A stretch of 64,000 nucleotides of DNA from Sinobacterium caligoides (GTDB lineage Bacteria > Pseudomonadota > Gammaproteobacteria > Pseudomonadales > Sinobacteriaceae), in NCBI RefSeq assembly GCF_003752585.1, contig NZ_RKHR01000003.1:372001-436000 (forward strand), in the 5' to 3' direction. The notes under the pieces are model-generated. The model ran no database searches, was not told the origin of the DNA, and worked only from the letters and a program-made list of their open reading frames with translations. The translations under genes and the position numbers were made by a program. This document shows positions 37,803 to 46,379 of the stretch, piece by piece. Each line of letters opens with the position of its first letter. Within the stretch, counting starts at the first letter, position 1.

Positions 37803-38896
37803 GCTGCCCCCTCACTACAACCAATGATGTCGCCACGACGATTAATCGCAAACACCTCTACCAGCACTCTCAATGGCACAATTTTCTGTGCAACCTGCTG
37901 CGCCTGTCGACACACCGGGCGAACGATATCAACCTCCTCCTTATCGCAAAGCGCCAACACCTCAACGGTTGTATTAGCGCTAACAATTTTCTCCTGCAAG
38001 TAAGCAGAGGCCCCTTCAGCAGCCGCAATGACACGAAGCTGTTCAAAATCGATCGAAGAGGCACGGCTGTTCAAATCCAGCTTCCCATTGGCCAACTTGG
38101 TTAACTTACCAAAACCACCACAGAGAGTTAGGCGTGGGATAGGTACCCTCTTCATATGTTTCAAAACCGCACCAACAAAATCCCCCATTTCAATTAAGGC
38201 CATGTCACCCAAGCCGTAGAAACCGCGTATAGCAGCCTCACTACTACTGCCTGTCGTTGCTGCAACATGAGAAATACCATTGGCGTTTGCGACATCGATG
38301 CCCTGCATAATTGAGGCAATGTAAGCAGAGCATGAAAAAGGCCTAACCACACCTGTGGTCCCAAGAATCGATAGCCCTCCAACAATGCCAAGCCGTGGGT
38401 TCATTGTCTTCAACGCCAGCTGATCACCTCCCACCACACCAACAGCAACGACAAACCCGCCGCTGTAGCCATGACGTGCTGCAATCACCTGCAGATGCTC
38501 TCTCATCATCTGCCTTGGCACCGGGTTAATAGCAGGCTCTCCCACGGCAAGTAGCAAGCCTTCTCTCGTCACCGTACCAACCCCTTCTGCGGCGGTGAAA
38601 GCCACCCCTTTTTCACTGCGCAAACTCAGCGAAACAAAAACTTCTGCGCCATGAGTAACGTCTGGATCATCGCCCGCATCCTTGATTGTCGTCGTTGTTA
38701 CCCGGCCTAAGTGTTGCTGCAATGTTGTTATATTTAACTCAACATCACGCCCACGCGGTAAGGTCACAGTCACCGTCGATTGCCGCTGTTCAGCAAGCAA
38801 AGCATTCGCCGCCGCGACACAGCAAGCTGTCGCACAACAACCGGTTGTCAGCCCGCTGCGAAGCGGACGTGGTTGCTCTGTACTCTCCGGCCACAT
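37799..38896 (-). CDS. cbiD: Cobalt-precorrin-5B C1-methyltransferase
   Basis: Methylates C1 in the oxygen-independent pathway; in the aerobic pathway CobF does this. The protein has 365 residues. It has LRSGLTTGCCATACCVAAANALL at 12-34, IKDAGDDPDVTHGAEVFVSL near 72, VGEPAINPVPRQMM near 118, LGIVGGLSILGTTGVVRPFSC near 172 and the LCGGFGKLTKLANGKLDLNSR segment near 262. All are CbiD signatures. No cobF is seen here, so CbiD is the likely C1 enzyme. Confidence 0.95.
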   Translation of the reverse strand: MWPESTEQPRPLRSGLTTGCCATACCVAAANALLAEQRQSTVTVTLPRGRDVELNITTLQQHLGRVTTTTIKDAGDDPDVTHGAEVFVSLSLRSEKGVAFTAAEGVGTVTREGLLLAVGEPAINPVPRQMMREHLQVIAARHGYSGGFVVAVGVVGGDQLALKTMNPRLGIVGGLSILGTTGVVRPFSCSAYIASIMQGIDVANANGISHVAATTGSSSEAAIRGFYGLGDMALIEMGDFVGAVLKHMKRVPIPRLTLCGGFGKLTKLANGKLDLNSRASSIDFEQLRVIAAAEGASAYLQEKIVSANTTVEVLALCDKEEVDIVRPVCRQAQQVAQKIVPLRVLVEVFAINRRGDIIGCSEGAA

Positions 38897-38900
38897 GGAA

Positions 38901-39578
38901 TTAAAGGGCCTGCGTCAGCCAATAGCCGCCAAATAACACCGAGAAGCTCGCAATTAAATAACGATTAACATTAAACAGACGAACATAATTTTTCTGCAGA
39001 CGACGCTGAAGAAAGCCAAGGCCTGCACCAAAAAAACACATCGACAACATCACACCTAAAGAAAATACTAATAAATAGGCAGCCGCCAATACAAGATCAC
39101 CTTGCGCGACTGCCGGTATTAGCGCCAACGCCGGCGCACTACCCGCCAGACCATGCAACACACCGACCATCAATGGCGCATGAGCCTTCTCTGTATCTTT
39201 TTCTGTGGTGTGATTTTCCTCATGCCAATGCGTGTGAACAACATCGCCGTGCTGGTGCTGGTGCAATTGAAGATTCTGTCGACGAAAGCGCCATAGTGAT
39301 AATAGACCAATGAAAATCAGCACAAACCCCACAGAAGCCTCAGCAAATTTAATCAACACTTCTGGTAACGCAACACCAAAGGCAAATAACCCCATACCTG
39401 CCATGAGCAATACGCCGCCATGCCCTAGCGCCCAATTCATACTAAAGCGCAGTGTACGCCACAAGCTGGGCTTCTCATTACTCAACGCTGTCACGGCCAT
39501 GACATGATCTGCATCTAAAGCATGTACCAATCCAAGGGTAAATCCTGCGCCTATCATCGCCGCACTAGTCGTTAACAT
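38901..39578 (-). CDS. NiCoT-like nickel/cobalt transporter
   Basis: A 225-residue membrane protein with about six hydrophobic segments. The first contains HALDADHVMAV (about 20-30), the metal-selectivity motif HxxDADH of the NiCoT family. A histidine-rich cytoplasmic loop (about 105-130, HQHQHGDVVHTHWHEENH) lies in the middle. It is shorter than classic HoxN/NixA carriers (about 330), closer to HupE/UreH-like permeases. It overlaps the cobB stop by 14 bases and precedes cbiD. Context points to cobalt import for cobalamin synthesis; export cannot be excluded. Confidence 0.82.
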   Translation of the reverse strand: MLTTSAAMIGAGFTLGLVHALDADHVMAVTALSNEKPSLWRTLRFSMNWALGHGGVLLMAGMGLFAFGVALPEVLIKFAEASVGFVLIFIGLLSLWRFRRQNLQLHQHQHGDVVHTHWHEENHTTEKDTEKAHAPLMVGVLHGLAGSAPALALIPAVAQGDLVLAAAYLLVFSLGVMLSMCFFGAGLGFLQRRLQKNYVRLFNVNRYLIASFSVLFGGYWLTQAL

Positions 39579-40965
39579 TGATTACTCCGTTGCGCGCTAT
39601 GGCGCTATCATTAGTTATTGTGATTTTACTGCTGAACAGTGCCGCAATGGCCTGCGGATTAGAAGCGAAAAATAAATGTAAATAACTCGCCGTTAGCCCC
39701 TTGCTACGATAAACCGCCTCGCCTGGAGCCGGGTGACGTTGGCGACGCCCATAACTCATCGGCGCCGGTGTATTTTCACTACGCGAGCGATGATGCGCAT
39801 GGGCACGTACCTCGCCTTCAGGCAGTACCGCCGATTGCATCCCCTGGCAGCCACTACGCCCACGCATAGCGCCTACCCCCGACAACAAGCCCAGCATATT
39901 GAACTGATTCTGCTCTAAGTCGATTAATGTTTCGAGGCAATATAACAGCCCACCACACTCCGCCAATATCGGTTTAGACTCGTGATAAAACGCTTGTATC
40001 TGTGCTGTTAAATCATTGTTCGCCTGCAGCTTGTCTGCATGCAGTTCCGGATAACCACCAGGCAACCACAGCGCATCAGCGACAGGCAAAACGCTATCTC
40101 GTAGGGGAGAGAAAAAACTATATGTCGCGCCAAGGGCCGCCAACACTCTCAAGTTGGCCTCATAAATAAAGCTAAATGCTTCATCACGAGCGATGGCAAT
40201 ATGCTGCCCTGCCAACAGAGGCGGTACACTTGCCAGCGGCGCACTCACAAAGTCAACCGGGCGCGGCAGCTGCAACAAAGACTGCGTGTCACCTGATGCC
40301 TGTAAAGAGCTTGTTAGCCAGTCCGCTGCCGCCTCAAAACGTTGCTCAAGCTCATCTGCAACCTCCTCTGCTTGCACCAAGCCGAGGTGTCGCTCCGGTA
40401 AAGCAATCGATGGGTCACGTTTAAGTGTTGCTAACAGCGGTAGTGTTTCAGGTAGCGCGTCACGAATCAGCTGAGCATGACGCTCACTACCACAATTATT
40501 TGCGATTAAGCCCGCAATAACGCAATCATCGCGAAAGCTAGCAAGACCTGTCGCGACGGCAGCGGCTGTTTGTGCCATACCTTTGACATCCATAACGATG
40601 GCGATTGGGATGCCAAAACAAGCTGCTAAATCCGCGCTTGAGGGCTCACCGTCGAACATCCCCATAGCACCTTCAACTAGGATCAAGTCGGCAACCTCTG
40701 CCGCCTCAAATAGCTTTTGCCGACAGTAGGCCTCACCGGCCATCCATAGATCTAGCTGCTCTACCGGCTGCCTAGATGCCTGCGCCAAAATTTGCGGATC
40801 AAGATAATCAGGCCCTGTTTTGAACACCCTGACGAGCAAACCCTGGCGCGTAAAGTATCGCGCTAAACCCGCTGTAACCGTTGTTTTACCTTGGCCTGAA
40901 GCTGGTGCAGCAAGAAACAAGGCCGGACAACTTTGTATCTGATGCGCTCCCGTTAACTGGCTCAA
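39565..40965 (-). CDS. cobB: Cobyrinate/hydrogenobyrinate a,c-diamide synthase
   Basis: ATP- and glutamine-dependent amidation of the a and c side chains (466 residues; CbiA in the anaerobic route). The N-terminal ATP-binding domain has APASGQGKTTVTAGLARYF at about 20-38 and FKTGPDYLDPQI near 48. VEGAMGMFDGEPSS lies near 97. The C-terminal glutamine amidotransferase domain has LWLPGGYPELHADKL near 296 and the nucleophile ILAECGGLLYCLE near 335, and ends with SYLHLFFASNP (catalytic His). It overlaps cobO by four bases. Confidence 0.96.
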   Translation of the reverse strand: MSQLTGAHQIQSCPALFLAAPASGQGKTTVTAGLARYFTRQGLLVRVFKTGPDYLDPQILAQASRQPVEQLDLWMAGEAYCRQKLFEAAEVADLILVEGAMGMFDGEPSSADLAACFGIPIAIVMDVKGMAQTAAAVATGLASFRDDCVIAGLIANNCGSERHAQLIRDALPETLPLLATLKRDPSIALPERHLGLVQAEEVADELEQRFEAAADWLTSSLQASGDTQSLLQLPRPVDFVSAPLASVPPLLAGQHIAIARDEAFSFIYEANLRVLAALGATYSFFSPLRDSVLPVADALWLPGGYPELHADKLQANNDLTAQIQAFYHESKPILAECGGLLYCLETLIDLEQNQFNMLGLLSGVGAMRGRSGCQGMQSAVLPEGEVRAHAHHRSRSENTPAPMSYGRRQRHPAPGEAVYRSKGLTASYLHLFFASNPQAIAALFSSKITITNDSAIARNGVINVND

Positions 40966-41555
40966 AACTCTATCCCTGCTTGCGCTTTAACCCCTAAGCG
41001 AAAAGCATGGCGCTCATCTTGGATAACACTGATGGTGTCAGCAATATCTTGCAGCGGTAGCGCCATCGTCCTGCCCGTAATAATCACACTCTGGTCTCTG
41101 CTACGCAACTTTAAAGCTGCTACTACCGGCTCTACATCGAGGTAGTCATATTTAAACATGTAGCTCATTTCATCCAGCACAATGAGGTCGTAACTCTCAT
41201 CTCTCAATAACTCTTCGGCCTTCGCCCAAGCCTGCTTCGCCGCTTCGATATCTCTTGTCTTATCTTGCGTCTCCCAGGTAAAGCCATGCCCCATCACGAA
41301 CCAGTCAATCAGCGGGTGATCACGAAATAGCTTGTACTCGCCCGTCTCCATGCGGCCCTTACTAAACTGCACCACTGCGCACTTCTTGCCGTGCCCTACG
41401 CTTCTCGCCATAGTGCCGAAAGCCGAGCTACTTTTACCCTTGCCGCTCCCTTTCAACAAGATTAAAACGCCGCGCTGCTCTGTTGCCTGAGCAATTTTAG
41501 CATCAATAATCTTCTTGCGGCTTGCGGCTTTACGCTGGTGTTTATCGTCAATCAT
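40962..41555 (-). CDS. cobO: Cob(I)yrinic acid a,c-diamide adenosyltransferase
   Basis: CobA/BtuR-type adenosyltransferase of 197 residues that adds the upper adenosyl ligand. It has the P-loop LLKGSGKGKSSSAFGT at about 34-49 with the family's shortened Walker A, VVQFSKGRMETGEY near 62, YDLIVLDEMSYMFKYDYLD near 118 and VIITGRTMALPLQDIADTIS near 158. It overlaps the ChlID stop and the cobB start by four bases each. Confidence 0.96.
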   Translation of the reverse strand: MIDDKHQRKAASRKKIIDAKIAQATEQRGVLILLKGSGKGKSSSAFGTMARSVGHGKKCAVVQFSKGRMETGEYKLFRDHPLIDWFVMGHGFTWETQDKTRDIEAAKQAWAKAEELLRDESYDLIVLDEMSYMFKYDYLDVEPVVAALKLRSRDQSVIITGRTMALPLQDIADTISVIQDERHAFRLGVKAQAGIEF

Positions 41556-43321
41556 CTCTTTGCTCCAGTGATGTTTGCCAGACTCATGTAATCAGCCGCC
41601 AGCGCCTGCGCCAGAGACTCTGCTCGCCCTCGCTTCACGGGCGACTGCTCAATATCAACCACAACGCAATGAGCAGGGAGTGCCAAAGAAGAAAAGTCCT
41701 GCTGACTTCGCCCATCGGTAAATAAATAGCTCTGGCAGATTAGGCCCGGCTCTTTTTTTAACCATAGCGTTAATTGCGCAGCAGCCTGCTGCAACATCTT
41801 GCGCAACGGCGTACCGCCACCTGCTTCAATATTATCGATAAAATCACGGCATTTTTTTCGAGCTTTAGCGCGCCCGAGCAATGTCTCGACGCTCTCATTA
41901 CCGAAACCAATTAAAGCAATCTGTTCTCGGCGTAGATAAGCCTTATCCATCACCGCTAGCGCAGCTTCTTTCGCAACAGCCAAACCCTGGCCTAATAATA
42001 CGGAGGCAGAAGTATCAATTAATAAAAGGTGCAACTTAGACTGACCGCTACGCTGTGGTTTACATCGTAGTTTTGGTGGCCACCGCCCTGCACTCTTTCG
42101 TAAAGATCCTGGCCAGTCCACCCGTTTGCTTATAGCACGCCCCAATCTCTGACCACCAATAGAGGCGCCCTTTCCTCGCCCAACATAGTCAGCCACAGCA
42201 GCCGAGCTACGAGTGAAAGTATCATCGTTAATCCTAACTGGTACGCCTAGACTCACTTGTCGCTGCAAAGACATACTCCCCCACTCCCCACTTGCATCAT
42301 CGCTCTCACCTTGTAGGTCACTACCATCAGGCTGACTCCCCGTAGACAGGCCTTGCTGTGGTGACTGTTGTAGAGATTGCTGTTGGGACTGCTGTTGGAG
42401 CCGCTCCTGAGGTCGCTCTTTCGGTTTGGAAAATGGAGGAGGGCTAGGGGGGCTGGGGGGCGTTATCACTTGACGACGATGACAAAGTACCAATTCCTCA
42501 ACGGCCTCGATATCAACCAGCTCAACTAGACTTGATTTGCGCCATGCAGCATGTGCCATCGCCGCTCTACACCAAACAATATCAGCGCGTAGCCCATCGA
42601 CCCCCGCTGCGATCGCTCGCTCGGCAATTTGTAAACGTAGAGCATCCGCACATTGCACATTGATAACCCGACTGCGAGCCTCGCTCAGACGCTCAGCCAA
42701 CGAATACTGTTGATCGGCATAATGCGCAAGAAACTGCTGAGGATCACCATCAAAGCGCTCACGTAAACGGACAATTTCCACTCGTTGAGCCGGATCGTAG
42801 TCATTAGTTAATTCCACACATAAACCAAAACGGTCTTGTAATTGTGCTCGTAGTTCCCCCTCATCAGGGTTCATCGTACCAAGCAACATGAATTTTGCGG
42901 CATGCGAATGACTAATAGCGTCACGCTCGACCACATTGACGCCTGAGGCCGCAACATCCAGCAATAAATCAACCAATGGGTCCGCCAACAGGTTAACCTC
43001 GTCGACATAGAGCACCCCACCGTGCGCTTTAGCCAATAACCCCGGAGCAAACTTCACCTTTTTGTTATCTAGAACCTGCTGTAGATCGAGACTACCGACC
43101 AACATTTCCTCGCTAGCGCCCAGCGGCAGCGTCACAAAAGACGGTACTCGCTCATTCTGAGACGGCAAAATATCAGCGACAGCACGCGACAATGTTGACT
43201 TAGCCAGACCTCGTGGCCCACTAATTAAAACCCCACCAATAGCCGGCTCAATTGCAGCCAAAAGTAGGGCCAATTTAAATGGGGACTGCCCTACAACGGC
43301 TGAAAACGGGTAATCAGGCAC
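41552..43321 (-). CDS. ChlI-ChlD-type fusion, putative cobaltochelatase motor subunit
   Basis: About 590 residues from the GTG at 43321 (a TTG at 43357 is the longer alternative; GGAAG precedes the GTG). The AAA+ domain (about 1-290) resembles magnesium chelatase ChlI: GPRGLAKSTLSR as Walker A, GGVLYVDEVNLL as Walker B. A Pro-then-Gln-rich linker (about 297-350) precedes a VWA domain with MIDAS motif DTSAS near 445 and GGGTPL near 508, as in ChlD. Such fusions accompany CobN in genomes lacking CobS and CobT, so it probably powers CobN, 11 kb downstream in the same operon. It could also be a bacteriochlorophyll gene, but no other such genes are present. Confidence 0.88.
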   Translation of the reverse strand: MPDYPFSAVVGQSPFKLALLLAAIEPAIGGVLISGPRGLAKSTLSRAVADILPSQNERVPSFVTLPLGASEEMLVGSLDLQQVLDNKKVKFAPGLLAKAHGGVLYVDEVNLLADPLVDLLLDVAASGVNVVERDAISHSHAAKFMLLGTMNPDEGELRAQLQDRFGLCVELTNDYDPAQRVEIVRLRERFDGDPQQFLAHYADQQYSLAERLSEARSRVINVQCADALRLQIAERAIAAGVDGLRADIVWCRAAMAHAAWRKSSLVELVDIEAVEELVLCHRRQVITPPSPPSPPPFSKPKERPQERLQQQSQQQSLQQSPQQGLSTGSQPDGSDLQGESDDASGEWGSMSLQRQVSLGVPVRINDDTFTRSSAAVADYVGRGKGASIGGQRLGRAISKRVDWPGSLRKSAGRWPPKLRCKPQRSGQSKLHLLLIDTSASVLLGQGLAVAKEAALAVMDKAYLRREQIALIGFGNESVETLLGRAKARKKCRDFIDNIEAGGGTPLRKMLQQAAAQLTLWLKKEPGLICQSYLFTDGRSQQDFSSLALPAHCVVVDIEQSPVKRGRAESLAQALAADYMSLANITGAKR

Positions 43322-44084
43322 GAGCTTCCAGTGCCACACTGGCTGATGCACTGACAATTCGCTTTACGGCCCAGGCCGCAGCTACACCAAGCACAAGCCA
43401 AAACACTAGGTTTGCCGCGCCACTAGCCCACAAGAATTCTTCATGCAAACTGTTGAGTGCAGCTAACGCAACAGGATCTGGGTGCGAGAACATCGGTGCA
43501 TCAGCGTGCGGGGCTCCCAAGATAAAAGGCAGCGCCAGCAATAATGGCGCAATAAATTTACTAACAAACGGACCATAAAACAAAACAAGCAAAGCCATTG
43601 CACTGCACACAGTTGCCAACAGCCACCACGTTTGACGATTTTCTATCGCTGCCGCTTCTGCGCCTGGTATTTCTGGCGGAAGCCCCAAACCCGGGATAAC
43701 AAACAAAGCAAGAAAGCCGCCCACCCCCCAAATCGCACCTTTGAGTAAATTAAGTTGAGCGACACCCTGTGCGCTTAACTGTGTCATCACGGCCATAAGG
43801 ACGGCGGAAAAACCAACTCCAGCCAATACATTAGAGAGCAAGCTATAAAGAGTACGCTCGGTGCCATCTTCTGGCGCCCAAGCCTCTTCGTCATGATGAT
43901 GACCTATAACAGCCTCACCGTGCTCATGCTCATGCTCATGTACAACAGCCGGCTCATCAGCCACCTCATAAGCTTCTGCAGCAAAAATAATAGGGGCAAC
44001 ACTGAGCTGCTGGACAATAGTTAAAACGAGACCCGCCAACAAACCTACCAAAATGGCATTAAAAATAATTCCACGAAATATCAT
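43314..44084 (-). CDS. cbtA: Cobalt transporter subunit CbtA
   Basis: Membrane protein of 256 residues with about five hydrophobic segments (near 10-30, 85-105, 115-135, 150-185 and 215-240) and a His/Glu-rich loop near 48-70 (HEHEHEHGEAVIGHHHDE). The opening IFRGIIFNAILVGLLAGLVLT and the TLYSLLSNVLAGVGFSAVL segment match the CbtA family, predicted cobalt importers under B12 riboswitches. It is the second gene of the operon after cbtB and overlaps the start of the ChlID gene. Confidence 0.93.
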   Translation of the reverse strand: MIFRGIIFNAILVGLLAGLVLTIVQQLSVAPIIFAAEAYEVADEPAVVHEHEHEHGEAVIGHHHDEEAWAPEDGTERTLYSLLSNVLAGVGFSAVLMAVMTQLSAQGVAQLNLLKGAIWGVGGFLALFVIPGLGLPPEIPGAEAAAIENRQTWWLLATVCSAMALLVLFYGPFVSKFIAPLLLALPFILGAPHADAPMFSHPDPVALAALNSLHEEFLWASGAANLVFWLVLGVAAAWAVKRIVSASASVALEARA

Positions 44085-44207
44085 GATATTTTTCCACTAG
44101 CAATCGCTCGCAAAACGCGAGACAAGAAATATTTAAAATTTTAAGCTCTCAACTAACAACGGCAAAAACCACCCGAAAAGGTGGTGAGCGCTATTGCAGA
44201 AAGTGAC

Positions 44208-44390
44208 TTAATGGCAAGGAAAGGCCAAAGAGTGGCGCGTGTCATGCGCCGCATTATGGGCTGCATCCATGGGTGCAAAACCAACGGCAAACAATACTAG
44301 AATACCGAAAATAGCTGCACCGAAAGCTTGCGCTAGTGAAGAAGATTTTACTGAAGCAGCCGATTGCTGCTCAACAACATGTGAAGACAT
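44208..44390 (-). CDS. cbtB: Cobalt transporter subunit CbtB
   Basis: A 60-residue single-span membrane protein. A hydrophobic helix (about 23-40, FGAAIFGILVLFAVGFA) is followed by a His-containing C-terminal tail (HNAAHDTRHSLAFPCH) whose HxxxHDxRH pattern is typical of CbtB. I chose ATG 44390 over an upstream GTG at 44411. First gene of the cobalamin operon, directly after the riboswitch. Confidence 0.93.
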   Translation of the reverse strand: MSSHVVEQQSAASVKSSSLAQAFGAAIFGILVLFAVGFAPMDAAHNAAHDTRHSLAFPCH

Positions 44391-44431
44391 AGATATAGCC
44401 TCTGCACCCACCGTGCAATGATAAAGGAAAG

Positions 44432-44608
44432 AATTAACAGGCCGGTCTTCGGGCTCAAAAAGGTTATATAACGTCGCCTGTGCCTTCCCAGATTTTTTCC
44501 AGTGGCAGATACAGACTACTCTTTTTTACCGATGCGGGGGCAGCGTTGGGATTGTCTTACGACCACCAAACTTCCCGATTATCCCATCACTGGGCACCTA
44601 TTATTGTA
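44432..44608 (-). promoter_or_regulatory. Cobalamin (adenosylcobalamin) riboswitch
   Basis: Read on the minus strand the leader shows the conserved order of the class: AATAGGTGCCC and GGGATAATCGGGAA at the 5' side, AATCCCAACGCTGCCCCCGC, then the B12 box TGCCACTGG (around 44507-44499), GGGAAGGCACAGGCGACG, and a 3' GAAGACCGGCC closing segment ending near 44434. It lies directly upstream of cbtB, so B12 should shut off the whole cluster from cbtB to cobN. The 3' boundary is close to the cbtB start, which would suit control of translation initiation. Confidence 0.95.
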
Positions 44609-44669
44609 TGATCCGGGAATTCTACTTAGGGTAGTAAGTATAATCAAGCACTAACATTGGGAGTGAGCG

Positions 44670-45014
44670 TCAGAGCCTATGCAGATAATAAATATTTTTA
44701 TCCACCTTATTGCTCGAGTGTAAAATACCGACAGCCACCCCTTGCTTCGCCAAACGCTGGTTAAGCTCACTCGAATAAAGTACAGACCTAAAGTGCCGAT
44801 AGCTTAACTCCTCCGTTGAAAAAAGCTGTCGATATAGAGCAGGCAAAGTGAATGATATGCCCTCTTCTCGCTGGTCAAAACCCTCTAAACGGCCACTTAA
44901 ACCTGATTCAACCAGCCCCTCAAAAAATCGATAAATCCGTGCCTGCATAAAAAGCTCGAGTAAATTGGCAAGCGGGCATTGTATGTACTTCGGGAGCAAA
45001 AATACAACCACCAA
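44670..45014 (-). CDS. Small protein of unknown function
   Basis: A predicted 114-residue protein; an internal ATG at 44948 (MQARIYRFFEGL) would give 92 residues and removes a hydrophobic, unlikely start. The sequence is mostly helical with a basic C-terminus (KVDKNIYYLHRL). I recognise no family. It lies directly upstream of the riboswitch on the same strand, so read-through into the cobalamin operon is possible. Confidence 0.5.
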   Translation of the reverse strand: MVVVFLLPKYIQCPLANLLELFMQARIYRFFEGLVESGLSGRLEGFDQREEGISFTLPALYRQLFSTEELSYRHFRSVLYSSELNQRLAKQGVAVGILHSSNKVDKNIYYLHRL

Positions 45015-45184
45015 CTCAGAGCTTTCAGGGTCTCAGCCGCATAAAACAGTCGCCATACAAAAATTCTTTTTATACATCAAGACTCTATTTTTTGACTTTA
45101 AAGGCCTTACTTGTTGTTTCTCACCACATAGTGAAATAGCAAAACAAAACAAGCCCCCTAGTAAGAACCTCTATAAAAATAAAC

Positions 45185-45772
45185 TCAACGCAATAACATT
45201 TTTAGCATCTGACGACAGCTTTCCTTTCTAATTTCTACCGACTGTACTTCAACGACAACAAAACCAAAGGCAGCAGTCATGATTCGCTTCAATAGCTGTG
45301 GCGCACTACACTCTGCCGTTAGCTCAAGGCTTTTTTGCGCCTCAGCTATATTCTCACACAAGAACACACAAACCTCGTTGTCATCCCAGCCCGTTTTAGC
45401 CGGGTGACGAAGCATGAAACCAAAGACCTCTCTCCTTAAGCGCTCAGGCGTTTGCTCAAGCAATTCGAAAACGGCATCGAGCATACGATAGACAAACTCA
45501 ATACCTGTAGCATCGCCCGCATGCCTACGCATCAGGGTTAATGCTCGCCGCTGAATCTGCCACTCCAACTCACGAAGAAAATCCTCTTTAGTCGCAAAAT
45601 TGGCATAGATTGTCGGCCTCGTCACACCAGCTTTTTTTGCCACTGTATCAATACGCAACTGCGACAAGCCAACCTCTGCAATCTCTTCCAGTGCCGCAGA
45701 GAATATCGCCTTCCTGGTCTGCAAGCGCTGCTGCTCGCGCTTAGAGAGTGCAGACACATCTCGATCCACCAT
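45185..45772 (-). CDS. TetR/AcrR family transcriptional regulator
   Basis: A 195-residue regulator. The N-terminal TetR HTH (about 12-60) is typical: RKAIFSAALEEIAEVGLSQLRIDTVAKKAGVTRPTIYANFATKEDFL. The ligand-binding C-terminal part is mostly helical and not assignable. A perfect TTTACA-CA-TGTAAA palindrome lies 94 bases upstream and could be its own operator. No obvious target operon is adjacent: one neighbour is a small unknown gene, the other a Yip1-family protein. Confidence 0.9.
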   Translation of the reverse strand: MVDRDVSALSKREQQRLQTRKAIFSAALEEIAEVGLSQLRIDTVAKKAGVTRPTIYANFATKEDFLRELEWQIQRRALTLMRRHAGDATGIEFVYRMLDAVFELLEQTPERLRREVFGFMLRHPAKTGWDDNEVCVFLCENIAEAQKSLELTAECSAPQLLKRIMTAAFGFVVVEVQSVEIRKESCRQMLKMLLR

Positions 45773-45865
45773 GACTTCACCTCGAGAACATCATCAAATT
45801 CAAACGATGGCAAACATGATTTCACCACCCTCCCATCAATCACCTTGCAGCGACAGTGTTGACAG

Positions 45866-45879
45866 TTTACACATGTAAA
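45866..45879. promoter_or_regulatory. Palindromic candidate TetR operator
   Basis: TTTACA-CA-TGTAAA is a perfect 6+2+6 inverted repeat just upstream of a divergent-looking TTGACA (45859-45864). Its position before the TetR gene makes autoregulation plausible. Confidence 0.45.
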
Positions 45880-46332
45880 GACCACATCCCAAACATCATC
45901 AACAAAAAATCGGCATATTTCGATAAATCAACCAATCAGCGCACAATGTAAAGGTCATCAACGCCGAACATCCTGAGCCACTATACCTGTAGCCTTCATA
46001 GCCTTCTGTTTACCTATAATAGATAGAGTACGACATTGCCATGCATAACGTCCGCATACACTGCGTGCCGAGTTAAGGGTACCGCTTCTGCTTCTATTCA
46101 ATATTAGCTTCATCTTCATCTCCAGCGTCATAGTGGCGATCAGCCTTCAGCTTCAAACCAATCTTATTAGATCGTCTTAAAGCTACTCGACAAAGCACAT
46201 CACTGAAAATTTTATTTCAAGATAACTCCATCACTTAAAAAAATAACCTTTTATTTCAACAACAAAGATATGATCAACCTCCAGCAAGAATAAAAGACAC
46301 AACTAATCTCTCTGCTTTCACCTCAGTAGAGC

Positions 46333-46356
46333 AAAAAAAAGTGGCCAACAGGCCAC
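46333..46356 (-). terminator. Intrinsic terminator after Yip1-family gene
   Basis: On the minus strand a GTGGCC-TGTT-GGCCAC hairpin is followed by eight T, about 25 bases past the stop of the upstream gene. Confidence 0.9.
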
Positions 46357-46379
46357 CCAAAGGGGATCCCTATACAAGC

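Larger units (their letters stand above)
45773..46379. other. Intergenic region
   Basis: About 600 bases lie between the TetR gene and the Yip1-family gene. It contains the palindrome at 45866-45879 and the terminator at 46333-46356. I see no further gene. Confidence 0.5.

Noticed and set aside
41552-43321. Magnesium chelatase for (bacterio)chlorophyll
   Set aside because: No other photosynthesis gene is in the window; cobN and cob context make a cobaltochelatase role more likely.
25864-44608. CRISPR array or large repeats in the cob region
   Set aside because: No evenly spaced direct repeats are visible; similar stretches come from related methyltransferase motifs.
45622-45885. Cysteine-rich frame opposite or shifted to the TetR start
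   Set aside because: It overlaps the clear TetR coding region in another frame and has no family resemblance.
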